NCBI RefSeq assembly: GCF_020509005.1
Contig: NC_063012.1
Coordinates: 7,688,001 to 7,752,000 of the forward strand
From: Fulvia fulva
Taxonomy: Eukaryota > Ascomycota > Dothideomycetes > Mycosphaerellales > Mycosphaerellaceae
Reading direction: 5' to 3'
DNA: 64,000 nucleotides
The translations under genes were made by a program, and so were the position numbers. Below, one piece after another: positions 10,299 to 20,713 of this stretch. The first letter of the stretch is position 1. Every line of letters begins with the position of its first letter. Under the pieces are notes generated by a model. The model did no database searches. It had not been told where the DNA came from and saw only the letters and a list, made by a program, of their open reading frames with translations.

Positions 10299-12029
10299 AA
10301 TACTGCTACACGCTCAGCAGGTTCTATGCCCAGCTGCTTGACAGACGCCACGCTATGCATGGCATGACACTACACAACGCCTCCTGATGACAAAAGGTAC
10401 GTAATGCAACATCTCCTTACGCCTTGCCCTGCTATGATGATACACAATAACTACACAGACCTGTTCTGAATAATCATGTGGATTCACTTATTGTCCAACT
10501 GCTGTCTGATATGCACAAATCAAGACCTCTCGCTGCAACGTACCTCTGCAGAGACCATCAAGCTGACAGCTCAGCAGGATCCTTTGGAGCTACGACAGAG
10601 ATTCAGATCCAGACAATCATGGCTTCAGCATGCACTGCGTTTCTCGCGGGCTCTTTTCCGAAGCAGCTTACGATGAACGTGCTTCACATCTCAACACCGA
10701 AGAGAGGCTCGCAATCATGAACCACCACAATCTCGTATGCGCGAGGTCACATTTAGGCACATTCAATTCCAATGAGACTGCTCGCATCACATCTCACAAG
10801 ACTCTGCCCGTGCCACAACCTGAGTAACCACGGACAAATCTTGGTTGCCAGGTGGATAGCCAACGGATAGTCGCAGACTACCATGTCCTCCGGTCCCAAC
10901 ATCTGGCATCTTCGTGCTGCATTACGTATCACTTGAGAGGCAGCAGAATGCTAGCGTGCTCAGTATAAAGCTCAACGGCGCTCGAAAGCAGTACAGCAGC
11001 TGCATGGAACCCTAACAGGCTATCGAACAGCCTCCGGCATCATCGCGTCACAATACCTCCACGCTACCCAGGGGTCCAAGAACGTGAAAGCCATCGTTGC
11101 GGCCCAGTTGCCACATGCCTCTGTCGACCTCCTTACCTTCGCGCTTCACTCGTTTAGTTGTATCGGAACTGCTGGTGTCGCCTGTGATACAGATTGCAGA
11201 GCTGTGCTTCGGAAGGCACTAGCGATGTTGCGTACTGCGTGTATGTAACACGGTTTCGGGATCTAGGGAACAGCAGGAGCGTCCATCTCGATCGGCATTA
11301 CAAGATTTCCACCATTTGAAGTTCCACGACCATCGATTCCACCATTTCACATGTTGAAACATGGATCCGAGTGTGCCTTGCTCAATGGAAGCACGATCTC
11401 TCACCAGACCCTTGCTCAGCGGCGGCAGTGGCGCCACTACGCAAGTTTGATTGGTTTCGGCAGAAAGTTGCCGAGCAGATCCCTGCCTCGCCCGCCACAA
11501 ACGGCTTCACTTCTGCTATATCATATCTCTTCCATGTGTATCCCTTGATAGACTGTATCCATCGATAGGCCATACAGGCCCGTGGGACTGCTATCCAGAA
11601 CGATGTTGGAGCATTGGCGTGTTGGGCGTGAAACGAAGGCGCAGGCCAAACGCCAGGCGAAGTAGGACAACGCGCAGCAGACGCACCAAAGCGTTCAGGC
11701 GGCATCGATGTTGCAAGATATGGCCCTTGCACAAAGCAGTGAAGGAGTTGACCCTTGCAAATACTGCACTGTAGGTGCTGCTGTGCGACTGTGCCGTGCA
11801 TATGAAGTCACAAACATGGTGGCTAGCGAGCGGTCCAAGCGCCCAGCCTCTTTTTGCTCAAGAACGTTTTCTCACTTCACGCCGACTTTTCTCACAACGC
11901 TCAGAACCAAAAAGCATCACTCGTCGACTGACTCAATCAACATCGTCAACGCTCATCTTCATCGCCAAGTACGCTCCACACACGGGCAGCAACAGTCACT
12001 ACCGACTTTCGACAACAGCCAATATCAAG
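10299..12029. other. Long intergenic region upstream of the wall-protein gene
   Basis: About 1.7 kb without a supported gene. A tataaa at about 10973 is far from any start. The last 200 bp before 12030 are rich in C/T and short CA tracts, as in strongly expressed fungal leaders. Short open frames lack domains or consistent splicing. Confidence 0.4.
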
Positions 12030-13023
12030 ATGCGCTCCTCCATCGCTATCGGCGCTTTCGCGCTCGTCACCTTCGCCATTGCCGATGTCACTGGTGGTAA
12101 GTTGTTTGGATAACAAAGTTGCCACCACGAGCACGTCGCTGACTTCTCGCAGAGCTTCATCATCACCATCAACACCGCTTCCATACTAACGACGACTAGT
12201 CACCGTCACCCAATACCCAACCACCTGCTCAGCCAGTGAGTGCAGTCAAAATGCCTCCCCGTCAAGCCCAGGCACCCCTGATGCACTCACTGTCCTCCTT
12301 TCTGCTGCCTCTGCCTCCTCCCCTGCCACTACAAATGCCCTCAGCGTGTTGCTATCAGCACAAGCTACTTACCCTGGCCAAACCACGTACACGGTCACAA
12401 CAACGGCCTCGATACAACCCTCCCCATACGCGATACCATCCATATCTTCCTCGATACCATCTGCACTATCATCGATACCCTCCACTCTATCCACGCTGCC
12501 CTCTCCATCAATTTACGGTTCACGGACGGAAAGCTTACCATCCCCGACCACAGGCCCAGTTGCTCCAGCTGCACCAACTTATGGAGGCGAGACACCAATC
12601 GACACTACCGTCACCTTGTCATCCACCATTACTACTGGCGCTACTGAGACAATTCCCGTCGCTCCAACCACCACCGAGACTCCACCTCCGGCTCCTCCAG
12701 CTTCGGAGACCACAGTCCCAGTCGTGACCTCGCCAAGTGACACTGTCATCCCACCACCTGGCACCGAGACCCCACCTCCAGCTCCAGGCCCGACCGACAC
12801 TGGCGTTCCACCAGAGGCCACGACCTCCTTCAGCACCAACACCGCCAACCCGGTCGAAGGTAGCAGCACAGCCAGCGCACCAACAACTGCCTCCACCACT
12901 GAGGCACCACCAGCCGACTCGTCCACCGAAGGCGCTCCTCAGCAGACCGGCGGCGCTGACAGCTTCAAGCAACCAAGCATCATGGGTCTCGGTGCTGCTG
13001 TGGCTGCTTTGCTTATCATCTGA
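12030..13023 (+). CDS. GPI-anchored Ser/Thr/Pro-rich cell-wall protein
   Basis: Two exons, 12030-12096 and 12200-13023, joined across a 103-bp intron (gtaagt donor, tactaac branch site, tag acceptor); predicted 296 residues. Residues 1-18 (RSSIAIGAFALVTFAIA) form a secretory signal peptide. The mature protein starts VTGVTVTQYPTTCSASECS and soon becomes Ser/Thr/Pro-rich. It includes TTTETPPPAPP-like and PPPGTETPPPAPGPTD repeats, the composition of O-mannosylated wall proteins. The C-terminus has a small-residue site (QQTGGADS), a spacer and a hydrophobic tail (IMGLGAAVAALLII), a GPI-attachment signal. Likely plasma-membrane or wall located and structural or adhesive; no catalytic domain is seen. 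The start is chosen because it alone gives a signal peptide joined in frame to the long exon. Confidence 0.8.
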
Positions 13024-13487
13024 GCCGTTCCATCCAAGCTCTGAGGGCAAACGTGACAACCTTTTGTCGCAAACGCTCTCATCGCTCTACGATACTTCAA
13101 CGGCAACTGCTGACTTACATGAGGGAAGCGAAAGGTGCTCGGGCGTAATGGCGCGATGGATATACCCCAAGCGTGCATGCTTACTTTGCGGAATTGGAAT
13201 TGATGATGCATTGAGCGATGATCAACAGGCCCGGCGTGGCTTTGCTGTAACTATAGTCTCCAGTGCATAATGTAATAAAACTGCATGAACGGACCATTTG
13301 CATCGGACTGTCATCTCCTTGCTGGCCTAGCTGTGCGACCAACTCACCCGCACGTTAGCTGATTCCTTCAGACACGTGGAGCGCACGCATCCGCCACGAG
13401 GAAATGCCACGGCGAACGAAACCTAAAAGTACGTCCAAAGTATGTTCATTCAAGGCCTACGGCCTGTGATCCGCGCCTATACACCTC
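13024..13487. other. Convergent 3' region
   Basis: Between the wall-protein stop and the stop of the leftward polyglutamine factor. It holds only 3' untranslated sequence; aataaaac near 13273 could serve polyadenylation. Confidence 0.4.
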
Positions 13488-15630
13488 TTATATGAGTATG
13501 TACTCCCCGTCCGCACGGTCCATAGCTTTTCGCCATCGGAACGCCTGTCCGTACCGCCCAGTCCTCCCAGCTTCAGAGTCTCGCCTGCGAGCCTTGACTT
13601 CTGCAGCTTCCATCCCTTGGACGTTATTGCCCACTTCACGCCACACCTTTTCGAGAACTTCTAAACCGGACAGATTATTGTAGAAGCCACTTTCTTGCTG
13701 CACTTCGACGCATCGTGCTCTGATGATGTTGCGGTGTGCCTCGTCGACACACTCACTACCGACCAAGAACAGAGGCCATAGCAAAAACTTGTTGACACAG
13801 CTGGTGATCTCAAGGGACGTGATGTGGTACAGTGCTTTCGAGACGTATTTCTGAAAGTTAGGGTGGGAACTTGGAAGAACTGGGTGACCAAGTCGCTCTG
13901 TGTAGAGCAGAGCCGAGTAGCGGAAGCTTTCGTTAATGTGTAGCATATCGCGTTGGCCCAAGTCGATCTCAGGTCCAGTGGTGGAGGTATGTGCTGTGGA
14001 GTTGAAGGCTGTGTCCATCTGCCACATCTGTAGTCTGGAGCGAATGTCATTCCACTCGCTCCAGAACTCGCGTCTGTCGTCGGTATTTGTTGTGTTCGTG
14101 TTATCGTTAGTGGGATTGTCGTTATCGTCATCGGAAGAAAGGATTGGTGTACCCCAGCCATTGCCATCGATTTGCTCGTAGTCAGCTGCCGACATGGAGC
14201 GAGGAGCCTGCCTCTTTGCCTTCAGTGATACTGGGGGTCGCGGTATTCGATCGACACCTCTCTCCTGCATTTTGACTGGTCGGCCTTGAGCGAGCAGATT
14301 GAGGCGGCCCAGCCGCGCAATGAGCTTGAACAGTCTGCCATCACAACCCGAAAACTGCTCTAAAGCGCCAAGACCCGCAGAGTAGTCCAGCATATCGAGT
14401 GATTCGCCCTTGATCTGCATCTCCCGGTCGTTGACAGCGCTTGTCATTACGTCAAACCACATGAAGAACATCTCAACCCAGCGAGTGAAGTCCGACTGAC
14501 CATTCGGACGGCGAAGCGAGAGTAGCTTCTGTACGCCGGCAAGCTGGGTCTTGAACTTGCTGAAGCCAGAGTCACACACATGGAAGAGGCAGAGGATAAG
14601 AAGCGTCGCCAATACCGAATCATCCTGAGCAGCCCGGCTGTCGGTGAGCTGCATGTTGAGCTGATCAATTGACATTTGCTTGTAGCAAGTTTCCTCTGCT
14701 GTAGGCTCGTTGGCATTGATCGGCTTCGCGCTAGCATCAAATGCATCCGTGAGCTCCTCAACAAATCCCATCTGCCGTGGCGGCTGTTGTTTCCGCATGC
14801 GTAGGTTGTTGGTCGCAAGAGCAGCGACTGCGTTCTGAAGTCCTTCGTTGTGTATTGCAAGTTGAAGAACATGCTTTCTGTAAGGATTCTCGGAGCTGTC
14901 AAAAGCTACAAGAAACGGACACACGTGGCGATCGTAATATTCCATCAGCGATTGCATCCGTGGCGTGAAGGTGAAGAAGGGACTGCTGAATCGAGGATCT
15001 AGGATTGAAAGGGTCTTCTGTTCAAGTTCACTGTCGTCTTCTGGTATGCCCTCGAGCTGATCGAATGGGTTGAAGTTCAGGTTCATGTCATAACCTGGGC
15101 TGAAGAGGATCTCATCGGGCCCTGGACCAAATTGCACCAAATCAGTCCCGGGGGTCTCTGAAATGGCGTTGCTCTCATATGTCGCTCGGCTTTGCAACGA
15201 GTCGATGCTGGAGCTCAGCGCATCAGCATATGAATCGATCGAGCTGTTGAGAGGCTGGCTAGTGTAAGATATCGGCGCTGACTGCGAGAATGGTTCCGAG
15301 AACGTGACAGAGCCTGGTGTTTGGGGATATTCCAACGGAGAATGGAACTCGTTGTCTGTATACGAGCCCGTCGGACTACCAGAACTGGGAGCTAATCGAG
15401 CATCGTACTGTGGTCCAAACGCTGTGTGTATGTGCTGCAACGAGTGATGCCTCAGGAACGATGGCCTATGTTCTCTGCCCGGAGGAGGGGTCGAATGTCC
15501 TTCGAAGGTCGGTATCTGCCATCCATGAGGAGCGGGAGGGATATCGGGCACGCCCTGCTGATGGTATTGTGCATGCAAGGGTGCAGATGTCGGCGCTGGA
15601 AAGCGTTGCTGCTGTTGTTGCTGCTGTTGT

Positions 15631-15668
<38 letters not shown>

Positions 15669-16169
15669 CTGCTGTTGTTGCTGCTGTTGTTGCTGCTGTT
15701 GTTGCTGCTGTTGTTGCTGCTGTTGTTGCTGCTGTTGTTGCTGCTGTTGTTGCTGCTGTTGTTGCTGCTGTTGTTGCTGCTGTTGTTGTTGCTGCTCTTG
15801 CAGTGGCTGCACTTTCGAGCTCTCGATCACGACCGGATCGATGGCAGCCTCTACCTTGACCTTGACGCTGGTCGGGCTCTTTCTTCTGCGTGGTTCATCC
15901 GGCACCACATTGTCTGCTCCATTGGCGACGGGACACGACAGGCCACGGAACTTGCCTCGACTGGCAACTCCCACGATCCACGTCAACTGCGTTGGGTATC
16001 CGGAGCATATCTGGCCCTCTCCAATGCACGGCCCACAGTAGGGTCGCTTTCGATCACATATGATGCCTCGCTTGGAGCAACTGAAGCAGTCGTCTGCGGC
16101 TCCTGCTGCCGTCTTGCGTCGTCTCTTCCTGGGCGGCTGCTGGGTGCGACTGGCGGTTGCGGATGCCAT
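13488..16169 (-). CDS. Zn2Cys6 transcription factor with 63-residue polyglutamine tract
   Basis: Single-exon gene of 893 residues. The zinc cluster is at residues 28-55 (C28-x2-C31-x6-C38-x6-C45-x2-C48-x6-C55), preceded by a basic PRKRRRK nuclear-localisation-like stretch. Residues 126-188 are 63 uninterrupted glutamines. A Ser/Pro/Gln-rich region follows. From about residue 400 to the end lies a fungal-specific regulatory domain of the Fungal_trans_2 type: SSPFFTFTPRMQSLMEYYDR, then VAALATNNLRMR, then ATLLILCLFHVCDSGF. By family it is a nuclear sequence-specific regulator; the target pathway cannot be read from the sequence. The start is the first ATG ahead of the cluster. The frame is clean over 2.7 kb, so it is probably functional. 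Confidence 0.88.
15606..15794 (-). repeat. CAG/CAA trinucleotide array encoding 63 Gln
   Basis: 189 bp made only of ttg and ctg triplets on the plus strand (caa/cag on the coding strand). They are mostly arranged as a 12-bp unit, ttgctgctgttg, repeated about 14 times. The interleaved CAA codons make it less slippage-prone than pure CAG. It lies within the Zn2Cys6 factor and keeps frame. Confidence 0.97.
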
Positions 16170-18430
16170 GACGGTGACGATGACGAGGACGGACGGGTAT
16201 GCAAAGCGGCTGGCTGAGGCGTTCGTCCAACAGCAGCAATGCTCTGCTCTGCTGCTCTCGAGGAGGAAGGTGCTCTGGTGGCTGCGCGGCGTCTCTCACT
16301 GGCATCGGGATACGAGGCGCCCCATACGTACGTCTCGAGCAGCACTCGTCGGTGGGCATCAGCAGGGTAATAATGAAGAAGGAGCGATGCAACTAGCGAC
16401 CGCGCGCGAGGCGAACTGCGATCTCAATTCATCCTCCCGCCATAGCCCGGAGGCTCCAGCAGCACTTGCAAGCTTGCACCGCTCCGCTTGGTTCACGCGC
16501 TTCACAGGTTCCTGATGGAGGTCATGGCCGGTACCATTCACGCCTACGAGGGCCACCAATGAACGACATGCTCGCCGACAGCGTTATCAGCCGCGGCATT
16601 CCAGAAGACGCTAAGATGGCTGCAAATTGCCGCTACTGTAGTCCTGTGCTGTCTAACCGGGGGTCGATCGGACCTAGATCACGCAAACGCACGCGATGCT
16701 CTGAGACAGTGTGGCTTGCCCACCGGGCATGAGGCTTCGTCAACGTGGCAGCAGCGTGTCGCCCTGTGGAAGAAATCCATCTCATTTATACAACACGATA
16801 CTGCATGTATACCTCGACAGTCGTGGTCAAGCAACTTCACATATCGTAGTACCGTAGACTGTAGTGCCGCTCGAAGGGCAGCCCCCGCCTTTGGCACAAT
16901 TAAGGTTGATGCGCACTACCACCTCGCCACTAGTACACTACGAATCTACGACAGCCGGACGCCACAAAGCCCCGACTTGCAGCGCTCCATGTCGCGCTTC
17001 TGGGCAGTGCGCCGTGCCTGCAGACACCACCACAGCTGCTCGATATTATTATTGTGCCCTGGATATTGAAGGGCCAGGTTGTTGCTCGATCATCAACCAC
17101 TAAGGTGCCGCCTCCTTCACACGAACCACACCGCAGACGCCCTTCCTCTTGTCGTATGTACAGTATCTCATATGTAAGGTCACACTGGCTGCAAGTCTAG
17201 GTACGTATCAAGCATCTCGCATGGGCGACTCGAGGTTGAGTGTGCGAGCTTGTGTCATGTGTCAAGGTTCGCCTTGTGGGAAAGTTCCGCCTGAGCTTGC
17301 AACCCTTGTCAGGTTCGTGCATGCAATGGAGGATGCTACCTCACCTCACGTGACCTTGGCGAGTGTTCAGTACAGTAGGTACTTGTGCGAACGCCCGGGG
17401 AGTCTTTTCAAGATGATAGACTACAGCAGGTAAGGTAACAAGGCACGACTGTTGGGATAGCTGAGATGTGACACCTTTCTGATCATACCCGTCGGCAGTC
17501 TGCATTGGCCGTACTTGGCACAGGAGAGCTGATGGAGCTTCATCAACCCACACAGGGACAAATCTAATACAGTACTGTAAGTCGAAGGAGTCCTTTCCCG
17601 TCTCGCAGCAGTTGCAGAGGAGCACTTGTGGGCTGTACTTCTGCCTTGTCCAGCTTCGTTGCAGAGCACTGTTCTCGGCCGTCCTTGCTACCTCTCGCGA
17701 GACTTTGCCATGCAAGGACTACTCAGCGTACACCAGACAGGTCATGACGATCCTCGCTGGCCCAGAATCGGTCGATGAGAGCCGAGCTCATACTGTTCTC
17801 AGCAGTCCAAAGACCCACCGTTCATCGGTCAGCGCTCATATGAGGCATATGGGGCCAGGAGGCTCCATCGACTACCGGCAATATCTTCCAGAGCTCACTC
17901 GGTTGTGGGTGTGTATCTGCGATGGGATGGCACAGCACGCACTGGCATATAAAGCTTCACGCCGCGCAGGATGAGGGCCCGCCCTGCGAAGCATAGACGC
18001 AGACTACCCCAAGACTGCCCAGAGAGAACTCGGAACTCTCCGACGCAGACATGAGTGGCAAAGCTCAAGGCTATGTGCGGTTTGCCTGCATACACAGAAA
18101 TCTGGGCTGTCCGGAATGGGTCTGGCAGAACGGTGCTGCTTGCAGCTCGTGTATTGTAAGTTGTCCTCTGGCACGCTGGGACGCTGGGACGCTGGGGCGC
18201 TGGGACCCAAAGTGGAAGTCAGCTGATAAGATGTAGGCACAAGGTCGAGACTCCGGCAGGAGATGAGCAGACAGTGTCCGTACTGAACATGGCCCCCAAA
18301 CAAGCATGGTCCTGGACTTCTTACCGAGTGTCCCAAAGACGTCGCTGACGTCGCTGATCAGACGAGTGAGTGCTCTAAAGCCGCGAATTAGTTCCGTGTT
18401 GTGGAGATCGGCTCTGGTTTGCCTATAGCC
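16170..18430. other. 2.3-kb intergenic region upstream of the polyQ factor
   Basis: No gene is supported. Presumably it contains the leftward promoter of the polyQ regulator; long upstream regions are common for fungal regulators. A tatac motif near 16787 and a short tandem repeat at 18173 are the only structures noticed. Confidence 0.4.
18173..18204. repeat. Four tandem copies of an 8-bp unit
   Basis: acgctggg occurs three times head to tail, followed by one variant, gcgctggg. A local minisatellite in non-coding sequence. Confidence 0.9.
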
Positions 18431-18891
18431 CTAATACTGACTCGACCCTCTCAGAGGCAAGCCGTAAACAACCGGCATGATGACGAAAGCGTGCGTTGCT
18501 GGAGAGGAAATTCTGGAGTAGGGTAGAATAGGCCAGGCTTCTGTAACGTCTGCGGATAAGCAGGGCAAAACCAAGTTGCGGATCCACTTCTCCACCTCTT
18601 CGACTCCTGTCTTCTCAATCTTCACAGAGGGCACTGGCGTTGGCACTGCGACAGTCCCTACCTGCCTCTTGAGGTACAGTGTACCAACTGCATCTGGAGG
18701 CAGTGCAGGGTATGCTCCATACTGAAGCGCACGCAATGGTTCGCATGAATGTCTCGCAAGTGACGGTGGACCGACTCCACTCACTTCTCTGTCTCGGTCC
18801 TTCCTTCAGCGATCCTCGGCATCACATGCTGTAGTTTGATGATCCAAAAGTTGGTAAAAGGCAGGGCGGCTGCTTGAGAGATCTCGCTCAT
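18431..18891 (-). CDS. Possible small two-exon gene, unknown product
   Basis: Weakly supported. An ATG at 18891 opens 36 codons (MSEISQAAALPFTNFWIIKL...) that end at a gtgagt. A second open frame runs from about 18760 to the stop at 18431-18433 and contains AVGTLYLKRQVGTVAVPTPV and VEEVEKWIRNLVLPCL. The codon use and hydrophobic pattern look protein-like, but no family is recognised. The only frame-keeping junction found needs a very short intron of about 32 bp, so the structure may be wrong. It lies just downstream of the SDR gene on the same strand. It may be a remnant. Confidence 0.25.
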
Positions 18892-19127
18892 GCTTGCGTT
18901 CACATACTATCAGCCAAAACGCAATTCGAATCGTGTCATACCTATCCCTGCATTGCAACTAGGCGACGAGACTTTTGTCAGACGCGAACCCGAGGTACAG
19001 GAGATGAGCAGCGATGTTGCTCCCGAATGTCTCGGTGCAGCTGTGGCACAGTTGTTCTCGGCTCGAAATACATACAAGTACTCCTGAGGCCACGTGTACA
19101 CACGTATGAGCTGATGATGAGAGCAAT

Positions 19128-20107
19128 TTAAAACTTCTCTTGTGCTGGACGAAGGTCGAGTTCATGAGTCCAGACAGTCGGCTCCTGCTGCGACAACCAC
19201 AAGTATGTCTTACCAACGGCTTCAGCAGCCATGTGCTTGCCGCTCTTGGTATCCTCGTTATCTGCGTCTGCGATGCGTCCATTCGCAATGGTGTGCTAAG
19301 CCAGTCAGTCAATGATCCCTTGATAACGGCTTCTGATGGCTACGAACTGCGACGTGCACGCCTTTAGCACTCATCTCTCTCGCCAAGGCTTGGGCAAGCT
19401 GCCGAACACTGCCTCGTGAAGCTCCATAGCTTCCGAACTCTGCATTGCAGCGCAAGGCACCCTGCGACACGCGTTAGAAAAAAAGACTGATAGGCACTCG
19501 ACCGTGATCGAGCGTCGTCCAGCTTACAAGAGTGCCGGTAAATATCAAGGTGCCCTTCTTCTCTGAGCCCTCCGCCAACGTCTTCTCGCCGTGGTCTTCG
19601 AAGAACCGCTTGAGTGATTCCTGAGCAAAGACCATCGCTCCACCGACATAGGACTCGAGAGGTGCCATGAATTCATCGAACGTCTCGCTCATGAAAGGCT
19701 TCTTAGAGCTGTTCTTGATGGAAAAGATCGCGACCTAGAACGATCTTAGCGAACATGGCCAAATAGCTGTGACTTGCCACTGACCTTCAGTTTGAGCCCT
19801 TGAAAAGCATTAGCCGTTTTGATGTCGGCAAATGCCTTGCGCAGGTTCTCTGGCTTGGTGTCCGTAGGGAATGCTTCGAGAACAGCGTCTGGACTCTGCG
19901 ACCGAAGCGACTTGACAAGATCGTTGAGCGGCTCTGGTCTTCTGGCCAACAGTGCCACCGCCATATTTCCGTGACTTGGATGCGACAGGATCCGAGCAAT
20001 GCCTGTGCTGCAATCAGCATCTGTCTGGAACAAGATCTCTACTCCATCGCACCTGCTCCAGTAGCTGGACCGGCTCCGATAAGGATAGCCAGACCTGAGG
20101 GCGCCAT
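19128..20107 (-). CDS. Short-chain dehydrogenase/reductase (SDR)
   Basis: Five exons on this strand: 20107-20053, 20002-19785, 19734-19528, 19461-19348, 19295-19128; introns of 50, 50, 66 and 52 bp; 253 residues. The N-terminus MAPSGLAILIGAGPATGAG carries the glycine-rich nucleotide-binding loop (GxGxxxGxG), split by intron 1. The product continues with MAVALLARRPEPLNDLV, typical of NADP-dependent SDRs. Exon 3 begins VAIFSIKNSSKKPF, exon 4 has the active-site region EFGSYGASRGSVRQLAQALA (a YxxxR variant of YxxxK), and exon 5 ends the domain (VHVA-HTIANGRI ... LDLRP). It is an oxidoreductase of unknown substrate, probably cytosolic. The last intron uses an unusual GTTCGT donor, chosen because it restores VHVAHTIANG. 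The Arg in place of the catalytic Lys is notable but recurs in this fungal subfamily as far as I can recall. Confidence 0.85.
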
Positions 20108-20713
20108 GATTCGGGATGGAGATGAAAAGGGCCAAAGATAAAGTTGTTCAATATGGAGAAGGCCAAACGACTGCTGGTGAAGCCGATGTTAACATGTCGA
20201 CAAGAAGCACACATCACTCGTCCCAAATTACGTCAGGCCTGCAGGAACGAACCGCAAGGCAACCGCGTACCGCTTTGCCGGTCATATATTGCATTCTTAC
20301 GAGTGTAGACACTGCATTTGCGATGTAATCGCTGGATCCGTGGAGTGTGCTCGAGGTGAGCGTGAATAGAAGGTAGTGTCCGATGGAAGGAGAAGGTGAA
20401 GTCGCAAAAGCGGTGAGCTCTGGTTCATTGGCTCAGTTGCCGAAGGAACACGATCCATCGCAAGCGCTACGACACATTCTGCGACGAAGATTGAATGCAT
20501 GAAACTGGCATGAACGTGAACGGGCTTTCTCAATCTAGCCATGCTACGTATCAACATTCAAAGCTATAGTAAGGTCACAGACTGCAACTTTAGCAGCTTA
20601 CATTCCCGACGAATGGTGCGAAGCAAGATCATCGCTCCCTGGAGCCAATGTATTCCCCTCAGAAGCATAGCCATAGCCATCCCGATTCGTAATCATTATC
20701 ATATCGTGAGTCT
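20108..20713. other. Intergenic between CYC8 3' end and SDR promoter
   Basis: About 600 bp with no supported gene. It likely holds the SDR promoter on the right-to-left strand and the CYC8 terminator region. Confidence 0.4.

Noticed and set aside
15426..16217. Long plus-strand frame with a polyleucine run
   Set aside because: It is the antisense shadow of the polyglutamine array (ctg/ttg triplets) in the Zn2Cys6 gene and has no other protein-like content.
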